A stretch of DNA of 32,212 bases from CAZCBD01 sp964496755. Lineage in GTDB: Bacteria; Bacteroidota; Ignavibacteria; Ignavibacteriales; Melioribacteraceae. The stretch's first letter is position 1, and every line of letters begins with the position of its first letter. The DNA is taken from positions 1-32,212 of the forward strand of contig CAZCBD010000003.1 in NCBI GenBank assembly GCA_964496755.1, written 5' to 3'. The position numbers and the translations under genes were made by a program. The notes under the pieces are model-generated. The model was not told where the DNA came from. It made no database searches and worked only from the letters and a program-made list of their open reading frames with translations. Of the stretch, positions 17,110 to 25,330 are shown in pieces.

Positions 17110-17712
17110 CTAATATTTATAATATGTTGGTAAGCTCCAACGATATTTTAACGAAAGCAAACGAATAATTATTGTTACCAATGAAATTGTAATTGCAATT
17201 AAATCAGTAGATAAACCAAAATAAAATAGGATTAATCCGGCCAATCCACCTATAATGGTTGGTGTTATGTAAAACTCTCCGGAGCGTAATAAATAAGGCA
17301 TTCTATTGCATAAAATATCGCGAGTAACACCGCCACCTGTTCCGGTAATAGCACCTAAAATTATTGCGCTGAAAGCTGGGAACTGAGTAAACTCAATACC
17401 CATAATAAATCCGCTTGCATTAAAAACCCCTAGGCCTATTGCATCAAAAAAATCAAGTTTAGAGTTATGCCTTTCAATCTTTTTCAAAAAAAACATTGCA
17501 ATAAAAGCTGAAATAAGAATTACATAAAAATTGTTAATATCTTTAAAAGAAGCTGCTGGTTGCCCAAGAATTGCATCCCTGCAAATTCCACCTCCAAGAG
17601 CTGTGGCAAAAGCAAGAATTAAGCCTCCTATAATATCTGGACGCTTTTCCTTGCTTGCCAATACTCCTGAAATTGCAAAAGCCGATAATCCGACCAAAGA
17701 TAAATAATACAT
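17110..17712 (-). CDS. TRIC/UPF0126 (YicG-like) membrane protein
   Basis: This is an inner-membrane protein of seven hydrophobic segments with two inverted repeats, each carrying a glycine-rich triplet: TALGGGICRDAILG in the first and GTGGGVTRDIL in the second. That pattern defines the bacterial TRIC (trimeric intracellular cation channel) family, also called UPF0126; some members conduct potassium, and others have been linked to glycine uptake. I choose ATG 17712 (200 residues) with AGGA upstream. It is the last gene of the barrel-chemoreceptor-TRIC run, 23 bp after the chemoreceptor. The native ion or solute is unknown. Confidence 0.87.
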   Translation of the reverse strand: MYYLSLVGLSAFAISGVLASKEKRPDIIGGLILAFATALGGGICRDAILGQPAASFKDINNFYVILISAFIAMFFLKKIERHNSKLDFFDAIGLGVFNASGFIMGIEFTQFPAFSAIILGAITGTGGGVTRDILCNRMPYLLRSGEFYITPTIIGGLAGLILFYFGLSTDLIAITISLVTIIIRLLSLKYRWSLPTYYKY

Positions 17713-17735
17713 CAAATCCTATATTTTATAAACAA

Positions 17736-19793
17736 TTAAGAATCATTTCGAATCTGTAAAGAATCGTTTCTAATAATAAAATGAGAAACCATATTTTCCA
17801 ATTTCACAGCCATTCTATTTAAATCCTCGGTTGCTTCGGCTATTTGCTGCGAACCTTGCATAGTTTCTTGTGTTATATTGCTAATGTTAGTAATAGCATT
17901 AGAAATTTCAGCCGAAGCACTTGACTGTTGTTCGCTGGCAGCAGCCACTTGCGCAACAACATCAAGAACCGATGAAGAAGCATCAATAATTTGTTCTAAA
18001 ACCTTTCCGGCTTTTTGAGTAAGTTCTCTTCCCTTTTCAACTTTTTCGGTACCTTTATCCATTGAGGCGACTGCCGATTCGGTATCAAGTTGAATCTTAT
18101 CAATCATAGCGGCAATCTCTTTAGTAGCTTTAGTTGTTCTTTCGGCAAGTTTTCTAACTTCATCGGCTACAACAGCAAAACCACGTCCCTGTTCACCGGC
18201 ACGCGCAGCTTCAATTGCGGCATTCAAAGCAAGTAAGTTTGTTTGATCGGCAATGTCATTAATCACAGAAATAATTGCACCTATTTCTTCGCTGTTTTTA
18301 CCAAGAATTTTTACGGTTTCGGCTGCTTTTTCAACTACATCGGAAATATCACCCATTCCTTTAATTGTATTTTCAACTACAACACCACCATTTTTTGCAA
18401 TGTTTCCGGCACTTTGTGAAGCTTCGGCGGCTCTGCTTGCATTTTGTGTGGTTTCAATTATTGTACTCGACATTTCTTCCATTGCCGATGCTATTTCATG
18501 TGTTTGATTTGTTTGCTCCTGAGTACCAACAGAAAGTTCCTGTACGCTTGAAGAAATTTGAGCACTTGCACTTGCAACAGAATTTACGGCTTCTGTAATT
18601 TCGGTAACAAGAGCATTTAAAGAATCTCCAAGAATATTAATGCTATTAACAAGTTTAGCATGATCACCTTTAAATTCACCTTCTACTTTAGCCGTTAAAT
18701 CGCCTGTTGCCATTACAGCTAATACGTCGGAACCTTTTTGAATAGGAATCACGATTTCTTCGATTAGCGAATTTATTCCGTTAAGCAAGTTTTGCCAAGC
18801 ACCTTCAAACTCTCTTGCATCTGCTCGGGCACTTAGATTTCCTTTTTTCGCTTCTTCAATAAGTAGATTAGTTTCAGCTACTAATTTTCTTATAATTTCT
18901 ACTTGTTTATTGTATTCTATTCCAAGTTCGTCCACATCGGAAGCTAATTTTACGTTTTCTAATTCGCCTTTAGCCATCTTTTTTACTGCTGCAATTTTTA
19001 CTTTTGTGCTTTCAATTAACGTTGAAAAAGATCTACCCAGATCACCAATCTCATCTTTTGTGTCAATATTAAGAGAAAGAGACGTATCTCCGTTTGAAAG
19101 TGACTCTGCTACATTTGCGATTTTGTTTAACGGCAGTGTAATCATTTTGGCTATTCCGTAGCCAATAAATCCAATAATAATAGAAGCTAACAATAAAAAC
19201 AAAATTAGTGTATTGCTAATTGAAGACAATTGCTGTTCAACATCATCTACGTACATACCTGTGCCTATTATCCAACCCCAAGGTTTAAATAATTTAATAT
19301 AGGAAATTTTATTTACAGGTATATCGCTACCGGGTTTAGACCATTTATAATTAACAAAACCATTTCCTGATTTTTTTGCTACATCAACCATTTCCACAAA
19401 TAATTTCTTCCCATCCGGGTCTTTATTATTAGATAGATCTTTACCATCAAGTTGTGGTTTTATCGGATGCATAATCATTTTCGGCTGCACATCATTAATC
19501 CAAAAATAATTTGTCTTTTCATATCTAAGTGACTTTATATCTTGCAAGGCTTTTGTTTTTGCTTCATCTTCCGTTATCTTCCCTAAAGAAGCTTCATCGT
19601 AATAATGTTGAGAAATACTGTAAGCAATATCAATATTATTTTGCAAACTATTTTTTTTAAACCCGTAGATTGAATCTGAAATTTCGGGTATTAAATAAAA
19701 AACAAAAGTGAGAGCAAAAATAATTATTGGTGTTGCTGCAACCGTAATAACCTTATAAAACATTTTCCAATCTTTAAATTTTTTAATTTTCAT
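17736..19793 (-). CDS. Methyl-accepting chemotaxis protein with single Cache domain
   Basis: A 685-residue chemoreceptor. N-terminal helix at about 12-34; periplasmic sCache_2 sensor at about 40-190 (SLRYEKTNYFWINDVQPKMI, then HPIKPQLDGKDLS and WGWIIGTGMYVDDVE); second helix at about 193-217; HAMP at about 218-270; then a long insert with two more HAMP-like units (MAKGELENVKLASDVDE and KKGNLSARADAREFEGAWQN, MATGDLTAKVEGEFKGDH); then the signalling hairpin with tip DIADQTNLLALNAAIEAARA. sCache_2 domains usually bind small organic acids or similar ligands. ATG 19793 has GGAGG five bases upstream. It lies 17 bp after an outer-membrane barrel gene. The C-terminus repeats RNDS twice (RNDSLQIRNDS) and has no CheR-binding pentapeptide. 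No other che gene is in the window. Confidence 0.92.
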   Translation of the reverse strand: MKIKKFKDWKMFYKVITVAATPIIIFALTFVFYLIPEISDSIYGFKKNSLQNNIDIAYSISQHYYDEASLGKITEDEAKTKALQDIKSLRYEKTNYFWINDVQPKMIMHPIKPQLDGKDLSNNKDPDGKKLFVEMVDVAKKSGNGFVNYKWSKPGSDIPVNKISYIKLFKPWGWIIGTGMYVDDVEQQLSSISNTLILFLLLASIIIGFIGYGIAKMITLPLNKIANVAESLSNGDTSLSLNIDTKDEIGDLGRSFSTLIESTKVKIAAVKKMAKGELENVKLASDVDELGIEYNKQVEIIRKLVAETNLLIEEAKKGNLSARADAREFEGAWQNLLNGINSLIEEIVIPIQKGSDVLAVMATGDLTAKVEGEFKGDHAKLVNSINILGDSLNALVTEITEAVNSVASASAQISSSVQELSVGTQEQTNQTHEIASAMEEMSSTIIETTQNASRAAEASQSAGNIAKNGGVVVENTIKGMGDISDVVEKAAETVKILGKNSEEIGAIISVINDIADQTNLLALNAAIEAARAGEQGRGFAVVADEVRKLAERTTKATKEIAAMIDKIQLDTESAVASMDKGTEKVEKGRELTQKAGKVLEQIIDASSSVLDVVAQVAAASEQQSSASAEISNAITNISNITQETMQGSQQIAEATEDLNRMAVKLENMVSHFIIRNDSLQIRNDS

Positions 19794-19810
19794 AACTACC
19801 TCCGCAGTTT

Positions 19811-21031
19811 CTAAAAGAAATAGTAAGCTGCTATTAGTAAACGCAAGTTAGATATAGATTTGCTATTGGCAACAGTTGCATCAGAGGAAATTGTTCCGTA
19901 AGAAGCGGTTGTATATTCAAGTTCAGTTGCAAATCGCACCTTATTTAAATTATAAATTAACCGAGGTGTAATTCTGAATGCATACTCAATATTACTTCCT
20001 CGAGCAAAAATAGGGCCGTTAATATTTACATCGGCACCCATATTTTTTGAATAACCTGCAAAAAGACCTACGGCAATTTTTTTACCATAAGATAAATCCG
20101 TCCACATTGAGAAGGTTTTTATTCCTTCGTATTTTTCGATGCCTGTAATAGGATCGGTGCTTTTTACTCCATAACCTCCTATCATCAATAAATCATACAT
20201 ATCACTACCATAAACTCCTTCGAATTTTGCCGAAAAGTTTTTGTGCACAAATTTAAGATAGCCAATAAATGCGGTAGCAGTAATTGTTTCTTCAGATTTA
20301 TAATTTTTTGTTGTTACCAAACGAGGTAGTAGAGTTTTAATATTGAGTCCACCACCAATAACAACACCTTTTGATTTATACATTAACTGTGCACCCAACA
20401 TTGGAATACCTGAATTACGCAAATACACCGAACCTGTGCCTGCCGGACCAATATCTGCAAAATCACGCTGACTGGCAGCAGTTAATGTTAAAAACAATTT
20501 GTTAAACTTTTGAGTCAATCTAATTTGTGGATTGCGCGAAAAAGGTTGAAACGGTACACCGGTATTGAAGGATACTACTCCGGGAAAAACTTCGGGTACA
20601 AAAAACGGATGCCAATATTGGCCAATCAAAAGAGCGGTATTTTTCCAATCCAATTTTAAAAATGCATGCCTTAAGCGAAAACCATTAATATCTGCATTGG
20701 TGTGGCCAAAAAAAGCACCTTCAACAAAAGCAGATGATTTTGCACCCGCAATTACGGGACCTGTTACTTTTGCACGCAACCTGGTTTGAATTGAAAGTAT
20801 ATTAAAATTTGCTTTATCATTAATATCTTTACCCATTACATCAAATTGTTCAGCTTTAGGATAAAGTAAAAAATGTTGTTCGCGTACTGAAACCGTTTGT
20901 CTTGTATCAAAAAACATATCGGTCTTTACAAATCCGGAAAATTCAACTTTCCAATTCTTTTTATTTGTTTGAGCAAGTAAAGTCATCGAAAACAATAAAA
21001 ATGTTAATAAAAGTAGATTTTTATTTTTCAT
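19811..21031 (-). CDS. Outer-membrane beta-barrel (DcaP/porin-like) protein
   Basis: A 406-residue protein with signal peptide (MKNKNLLLLTFLLFSMTLLAQ) followed by repeated amphipathic strands. Segments such as VEFSGFVKTDMFFDTRQTVS, LKLDWKNTALLIGQYWHPFF and SRNPQIRLTQKF resemble the DcaP-like porins that admit organic acids and other small anions. The end, LRLLIAAYYFF, carries the terminal aromatic expected of an OMP. I start at ATG 21031, with GAGG six bases upstream; the ATG at 21043 holds that GAGG inside its own first codons and lies too close to the -10 box. It leads the run with the chemoreceptor and TRIC gene. Confidence 0.78.
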   Translation of the reverse strand: MKNKNLLLLTFLLFSMTLLAQTNKKNWKVEFSGFVKTDMFFDTRQTVSVREQHFLLYPKAEQFDVMGKDINDKANFNILSIQTRLRAKVTGPVIAGAKSSAFVEGAFFGHTNADINGFRLRHAFLKLDWKNTALLIGQYWHPFFVPEVFPGVVSFNTGVPFQPFSRNPQIRLTQKFNKLFLTLTAASQRDFADIGPAGTGSVYLRNSGIPMLGAQLMYKSKGVVIGGGLNIKTLLPRLVTTKNYKSEETITATAFIGYLKFVHKNFSAKFEGVYGSDMYDLLMIGGYGVKSTDPITGIEKYEGIKTFSMWTDLSYGKKIAVGLFAGYSKNMGADVNINGPIFARGSNIEYAFRITPRLIYNLNKVRFATELEYTTASYGTISSDATVANSKSISNLRLLIAAYYFF

Positions 21032-21050
21032 GTCTAACCTCATTTTTTTG

Positions 21051-21056
21051 ATTATA
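21051..21056 (-). promoter_or_regulatory. Predicted -10 box for the barrel-chemoreceptor-TRIC run
   Basis: A perfect TATAAT on the minus strand lies about 20 bp before ATG 21031 and just after the dnaK terminator. The -35 position (ATTAAG) is poor, so this rests on the -10 alone. Confidence 0.35.
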
Positions 21057-21090
21057 GGGTATATTCGTAACCACTTAATTTTTTTTAAAT

Positions 21091-21122
21091 AAAAAAAACC
21101 GAATCATAATAGATTCGGTTTT
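21091..21122 (-). terminator. Intrinsic terminator after dnaK
   Basis: An 11-bp stem AAAACCGAATC / GATTCGGTTTT with a six-base loop is followed by further T on the minus strand. It lies 43 bp past the dnaK stop. Confidence 0.85.
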
Positions 21123-21165
21123 AAAAAACAAATTTATTATACTAATTTATTAATTATTAAATGCT

Positions 21166-23094
21166 TTATTTATCATCATCAACAACTTCATAAGAAGCAT
21201 CTTCTACTTCACCATCCTTTTTTTCCTCTTGCGGTTGTTGCTGCCCTGCTCCTTGACCGGCAGCAGTATTCGGATCAGCTCCCGGTTGTGGTCCGGCTTG
21301 TTGATAAATTTGTTGAGAGACTTCACTCCAAATTTTTGTTAGCTCTTCGGTTTCTTTTTTCATTCTCTCGGTATCATTTGCATTAAAAGCATCTTCTAAA
21401 CTCTTAAGCTGGGTTTCTATTCTATTTTTAGCATCTTCAGGTAATTTATCTTTTAATTCCTCAAGTTGTTTTTTCGTAGAAAAAATCATATTGTCGGCAT
21501 TATTTTTTGCTTCCGAAGCTTCTTTTGCTTTTTTGTCTTCGGCAGCATGTTCCTTTGCATCTTGTTTCATTTTTTCAATTTCTTCTTCACTTAAACCACT
21601 TGAAGATGTAATTCTAATATTTTGTTCTTTTCCTGTAGCTTTATCTTTTGCAGATACATTCATAATACCATTAGCATCAATATCAAAAGTAACTTCTATT
21701 TGAGGTACTCCTCTTGGTGCCGGTGGAATACCATCCAGATGAAATTTACCAAGAGTTCTGTTATCTTTAGCCATTGGTCTTTCACCTTGTAAAACATGTA
21801 TTTCAACCGAAGGTTGATTATCAGCCGCTGTTGAAAATACTTCCGATTTTTTTGTTGGGATTGTGGTGTTTGCTTTTATCAATGTTGTCATTACACCACC
21901 AAGTGTTTCAATACCCAATGAAAGCGGAGTAACATCTAATAATAATACATCTTTAACATCGCCTGCCAACACGCCACCCTGAATTGATGCACCAATAGCA
22001 ACAACTTCATCGGGATTTACACCTTTGTGAGGTTCTTTTCCAAAAATATTTTTCACAATTTCTTGAACTTTGGGAACTCTGGTGGAACCGCCAACTAAAA
22101 TAACTTCATCAATTTGCGAAAGAGTAACACCGGCATCTTTCATTGCCTGCTCGCAAGGTATTTTGGTTCTTTCAAGCAAATCATCAATTAATTGTTCAAA
22201 TTTTGCTCTCGAAATCTCAACTTGAAGGTGTTTAGGACCATCCTGTGTAGCAGTAATATAAGGAATGTTCACATCCGTTTGCGTAGAAGCCGACAATTCA
22301 ATTTTTGCTTTTTCAGCTTCTTCTTTTAATCTTTGCAGAGCCAAAGGATCTTTTCTTAAGTCAACACCTTCTTTCTTCTGAAATTCATCGGCAAGATAAT
22401 CAATAATTCTCTGATCAAAATCATCGCCACCTAAGTGAGTATCGCCATTAGTGGATTTTACTTCAAATACACCATCGCCCAGTTGCAAAATAGAAATATC
22501 AAAAGTACCTCCACCAAGGTCATAAACAGCAATTATTTCTTCTTTGTTTTTTTTATCAAGTCCATAAGCAAGAGCTGCTGCCGTTGGTTCGTTAATAATT
22601 CTTCTCACTTTTAAGCCAGCAATTTCGCCGGCATCTTTAGTTGCTTGCCTCTGTGCATCATTAAAATATGCAGGAACAGTAATTACCGCTTCCGTAACTT
22701 CTTGTCCCAAATAATCTTCAGCGGTTTTTTTCATTTTCTGAAGGGTCATGGCGGATATTTCAGGTGGTGAATATAATCTTCCGTCAATATCAACACGAGC
22801 ACTATCATTTTCACCTGCTACTACTTTGTATGGCACTTCGCCTTTTTCAGTAGCAACTTCAGCCAATCGGCGTCCCATAAATCTCTTTATTGAAAATATT
22901 GTTTTTGTGGGATTTGTTACCGCCTGACGTTTTGCCGGCTGGCCAACCAATCTTTCATCGTCTTTTGTGAAAGCAACAATTGAAGGAGTTGTTCTTCCTC
23001 CTTCTGAATTTGGAATTACTACAGGATCGTTGCCTTCCATTACAGCCACGCACGAGTTTGTAGTTCCCAAATCAATTCCAATAATTTTTCCCAT
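21166..23094 (-). CDS. dnaK: Hsp70 chaperone DnaK
   Basis: DnaK is the ATP-dependent cytosolic chaperone that works with DnaJ and GrpE. The ATPase domain (about 1-385) shows IIGIDLGTTNSCVAVMEG, AVYDLGGGTFDISILQLG and EVILVGGSTRVPKVQ; the substrate-binding domain follows (VLLLDVTPLSLGIETLGG, then SAADNQPSVEIHVLQGE-like sequence); a Gln/Gly/Pro-rich linker leads to an acidic tail ending EVVDDDK. I start at ATG 23094 (642 residues): GGAG is six bases upstream and would lie inside codons 1-2 of the longer frame from 23106. dnaJ and grpE are not adjacent, and I found no CIRCE (HrcA) element upstream. Confidence 0.96.
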   Translation of the reverse strand: MGKIIGIDLGTTNSCVAVMEGNDPVVIPNSEGGRTTPSIVAFTKDDERLVGQPAKRQAVTNPTKTIFSIKRFMGRRLAEVATEKGEVPYKVVAGENDSARVDIDGRLYSPPEISAMTLQKMKKTAEDYLGQEVTEAVITVPAYFNDAQRQATKDAGEIAGLKVRRIINEPTAAALAYGLDKKNKEEIIAVYDLGGGTFDISILQLGDGVFEVKSTNGDTHLGGDDFDQRIIDYLADEFQKKEGVDLRKDPLALQRLKEEAEKAKIELSASTQTDVNIPYITATQDGPKHLQVEISRAKFEQLIDDLLERTKIPCEQAMKDAGVTLSQIDEVILVGGSTRVPKVQEIVKNIFGKEPHKGVNPDEVVAIGASIQGGVLAGDVKDVLLLDVTPLSLGIETLGGVMTTLIKANTTIPTKKSEVFSTAADNQPSVEIHVLQGERPMAKDNRTLGKFHLDGIPPAPRGVPQIEVTFDIDANGIMNVSAKDKATGKEQNIRITSSSGLSEEEIEKMKQDAKEHAAEDKKAKEASEAKNNADNMIFSTKKQLEELKDKLPEDAKNRIETQLKSLEDAFNANDTERMKKETEELTKIWSEVSQQIYQQAGPQPGADPNTAAGQGAGQQQPQEEKKDGEVEDASYEVVDDDK

Positions 23095-23155
23095 TTTCTT
23101 CTCCATTTTTATAATTAAAATATTATTTATTTACACTATGCTTACTAAAACAATA

Positions 23156-23164
23156 ATTATACCA
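23156..23164 (-). promoter_or_regulatory. Predicted extended -10 promoter of dnaK
   Basis: The minus strand reads TGGTATAAT, a perfect -10 box with the TGn extension. The -35 position is AATTAT, a poor match, as is common with extended -10 promoters. The predicted leader is about 55 nt. No CIRCE or sigma-32-like box is seen. Confidence 0.4.
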
Positions 23165-23250
23165 AGAATTAATTACTTATAATTCCTTTATTTTTAAGGG
23201 TTTTGGGAATCACTTTTTTTTGCTCTGACAATATTGACTATTACCTGTAC

Positions 23251-23279
23251 ATTTGTCTAATAAATTATGTCAGACAAAT
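23251..23279. repeat. Inverted repeat between dnaK and birA, possible operator
   Basis: A perfect 8-bp inverted repeat, ATTTGTCT and AGACAAAT, with a 13-base spacer lies in the 251-bp divergent region between dnaK and birA. The right half also contains the small palindrome TGTCAGACA, and a related CTGACA lies at 23225. The spacing suits a dimeric repressor. The T run after it on the plus strand makes it look like a terminator, but no plus-strand gene precedes it. Confidence 0.35.
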
Positions 23280-23345
23280 TTGTTTTTTTTTATTACTTTT
23301 ATACTTTAATTAATTAATAATTTAGCATATTAATTTGAGGTTAAT

Positions 23346-24125
23346 TTGTTTAACATTGAAGAATTTGACATTAAACTTTCTACCGACATTATCGGAAGAA
23401 ATTTTGTATATACAGAAGAAATTGATTCCACCAATAAAGCACTAATGAGCTCTAAGGAATTTACCAAAGACGGAACCGTTTTGCTTTCGGAATATCAAAC
23501 TGCCGGAAAAGGTAGAAAATCAAGGGTTTGGTACAGTAATGCCGGACAAAATTTAACTTTTTCCATTTTACTTGCTCGCCAGTTAAAATCCGAACAATTA
23601 AATCTTATAAATTTAAGCGCTTCTATTGCCATTGCCTCTTCTTTGGAAAATCTGTTTCAACTGAATACTAATCTAAAATGGCCGAATGATGTTCTAATTA
23701 ACAATAAAAAAATAGCCGGAATCTTATTGGAATCTTCGGTTATAGGAAATCAAATTGAAAAAATCATTGTTGGAATCGGAATAAATGTAAATCAATACAG
23801 TTTTACCGGTTCTTCAGAATTTATTACTCCCCCTACTTCCGTTAAAAATGAATTTAAAAAAGATGTTAGTCGGGAAAGAATTTTAAGTGAAATATTAAAT
23901 AATTTTGAACAATTACTAAATTTAATTTCAAAAAACCCCTCTCATATCATCGAAACTTGGAAAAGCAAATCGAAACTACTGGGAGAAAATGTTAGAATTA
24001 TTGAAGGAGACGAAGTTAAATTCGGTAAATTTGAAGACCTTGATGAAAACGGATTTATGATTCTTAAGATGGGCAACAAAACTGAGAAAATTCATTTTGG
24101 TGACGTTAGTTTAAGACAACAATAA
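23346..24125 (+). CDS. birA: Biotin-protein ligase, class I (no DNA-binding domain)
   Basis: BirA makes biotinyl-5'-AMP and attaches biotin to the lysine of biotin-carboxyl-carrier proteins. The 259-residue protein has only the catalytic and C-terminal domains: TEEIDSTNKAL at about 23-33, the biotin/ATP loop QTAGKGRKSRVWYS at 51-64, LKWPNDVLINNKKIAGIL with the catalytic lysine, and IIVGIGINVNQ. No N-terminal winged helix is present, so it is not a bio repressor. The start is TTG 23346 with GAGG exactly five bases upstream. coaX follows 15 bp downstream in the same direction. Confidence 0.93.
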   Translation: MFNIEEFDIKLSTDIIGRNFVYTEEIDSTNKALMSSKEFTKDGTVLLSEYQTAGKGRKSRVWYSNAGQNLTFSILLARQLKSEQLNLINLSASIAIASSLENLFQLNTNLKWPNDVLINNKKIAGILLESSVIGNQIEKIIVGIGINVNQYSFTGSSEFITPPTSVKNEFKKDVSRERILSEILNNFEQLLNLISKNPSHIIETWKSKSKLLGENVRIIEGDEVKFGKFEDLDENGFMILKMGNKTEKIHFGDVSLRQQ

Positions 24126-24140
24126 CAGAGGCCTACGGAA

Positions 24141-24890
24141 ATGTTACTTTGCTTTGACATAGGAAATACTTTTCTAAAGTATGCCGTTTATGAAAACGAT
24201 CAATTAATTTCCTTTTCGAAAAGCAAATTTCACAAATTGAATTTACTTAATCTGAAAAAGTATAAAATTAAAAATATTGCTATTTCCTCTGTTGTTCCCA
24301 GTAATTTAATCACACTTAAAAATGAATTGGACAATGTTTTTGGAATAGTTCCGTTTGTAATTAATAGGAATTTAAAATTGAACATTTTACTTGACTTCCT
24401 AGACACATCAACTATCGGTATTGATAGAATTTGTGCCGCATCGGGAGCAGTTGCATTTTTTAGCGAAAATTCAACCTCGCCTATTTTGGCAATTGATTTG
24501 GGTACGGCAACTACTATCAATCTTATCAAACCAAATAATATTTTTTCGGGCGGGATAATTGCTCCCGGCATGAAAACAATGATAAATTCACTTAATTTAC
24601 AAACTGCACAACTACCTGAAATTAATCTTGAAAACTATGAATTGTTTTTCGGGAAAGATACGAAATCGGCTATTGCCAGCGGAGTTGTAAATTCAACTTT
24701 GGGACTTATTAATTTTGCTGTACAAAATGTGCAAACTGAATTTAATTCCGAACCAAAACTTATTATTACCGGCGGAAACTCTGATTTTATAAAGGGAAAA
24801 ATTGATTATGAATTTGTGCAAATTAAAGATTTGGTTTTGCGTGGAGTAAAAAAGATATTTGAAATAAACAATATAATATTTCACAATTAG
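24141..24890 (+). CDS. coaX: Type III pantothenate kinase
   Basis: CoaX phosphorylates pantothenate as the first step of CoA synthesis. It is an ASKHA-fold enzyme, insensitive to CoA feedback and often requiring a monovalent cation. The 249 residues show the phosphate-1 motif LLCFDIGNTFLKYAVY, the pantothenate-site segment STIGIDRICAASGAV, the second phosphate motif ILAIDLGTATTINLI, GGIIAPGMKTMINSL and LIITGGNSDFI. ATG 24141 has GAGG 12 bases upstream and GGAA closer. It sits between birA and the IscA-like gene, probably as one transcript. Confidence 0.93.
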   Translation: MLLCFDIGNTFLKYAVYENDQLISFSKSKFHKLNLLNLKKYKIKNIAISSVVPSNLITLKNELDNVFGIVPFVINRNLKLNILLDFLDTSTIGIDRICAASGAVAFFSENSTSPILAIDLGTATTINLIKPNNIFSGGIIAPGMKTMINSLNLQTAQLPEINLENYELFFGKDTKSAIASGVVNSTLGLINFAVQNVQTEFNSEPKLIITGGNSDFIKGKIDYEFVQIKDLVLRGVKKIFEINNIIFHN

Positions 24891-24899
24891 AAAGAAAAA

Positions 24900-25256
24900 A
24901 TGAATCAGCAAAAAGAATATATAAATCATCTTTTTATCAAAAAAAATGCGATAAAATATTTCAACAAATTAAAGATTGAAAACAACTTATCTGATGAATA
25001 TTCAATTCGAATTGAAGCAAAAGGAGCTTTGGGTGCTCCTTTCGAGTATGCACTCCGATTTGAAAAGATTCCAAAAAAAAATGATTTGCAATTGTTAATT
25101 GACGGGTTAAAAGTAATTTTAGATCCTGAAAGCGCTTATAATTTAAAACATTGTATAATTGATTACATCGATAATGGAACAGAAAAAGGCTTTATTTTTA
25201 ATAACCCGAATCAAACCAAATCCTGTGGCGGCTCCTGTAATTGTTCATCCCAATAG
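24900..25256 (+). CDS. IscA/HesB-like protein lacking the first ligand cysteine
   Basis: A-type Fe-S carriers (IscA, SufA, ErpA) have three cysteines: one in a TGCSG-type turn and two in a C-terminal CGCG. This 118-residue protein follows the fold pattern (SIRIEAKGALGAPFEYALRF, then VILDPESAYNLKHCIIDYID, then EKGFIFNNPNQT), ending KSCGGSCNCSSQ. The turn reads KGALGAP with no cysteine, whereas the tail has three (Cys109, Cys113, Cys115) instead of two. One more cysteine lies in LKHC. It follows coaX by 9 bp. The homology is by pattern and fairly convincing; a role as cluster carrier, scaffold or metal binder is open. Confidence 0.65.
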   Translation: MNQQKEYINHLFIKKNAIKYFNKLKIENNLSDEYSIRIEAKGALGAPFEYALRFEKIPKKNDLQLLIDGLKVILDPESAYNLKHCIIDYIDNGTEKGFIFNNPNQTKSCGGSCNCSSQ

Positions 25257-25330
25257 TTGTGGTTTCTAATAATTTCCAGCTTAAGTAATTTTTAGGAACT
25301 ACGATAATACGCCTATAAATAAAGGTGATT

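Noticed and set aside
23251..23295. Inverted repeat near birA as a plus-strand terminator
   Set aside because: A T run follows it, but no plus-strand gene lies upstream and dnaK runs the other way; the stem is weak (three G/C pairs).
23095..23345. CIRCE or other known heat-shock operator upstream of dnaK
   Set aside because: I looked for TTAGCACTC-N9-GAGTGCTAA and similar patterns and found none.
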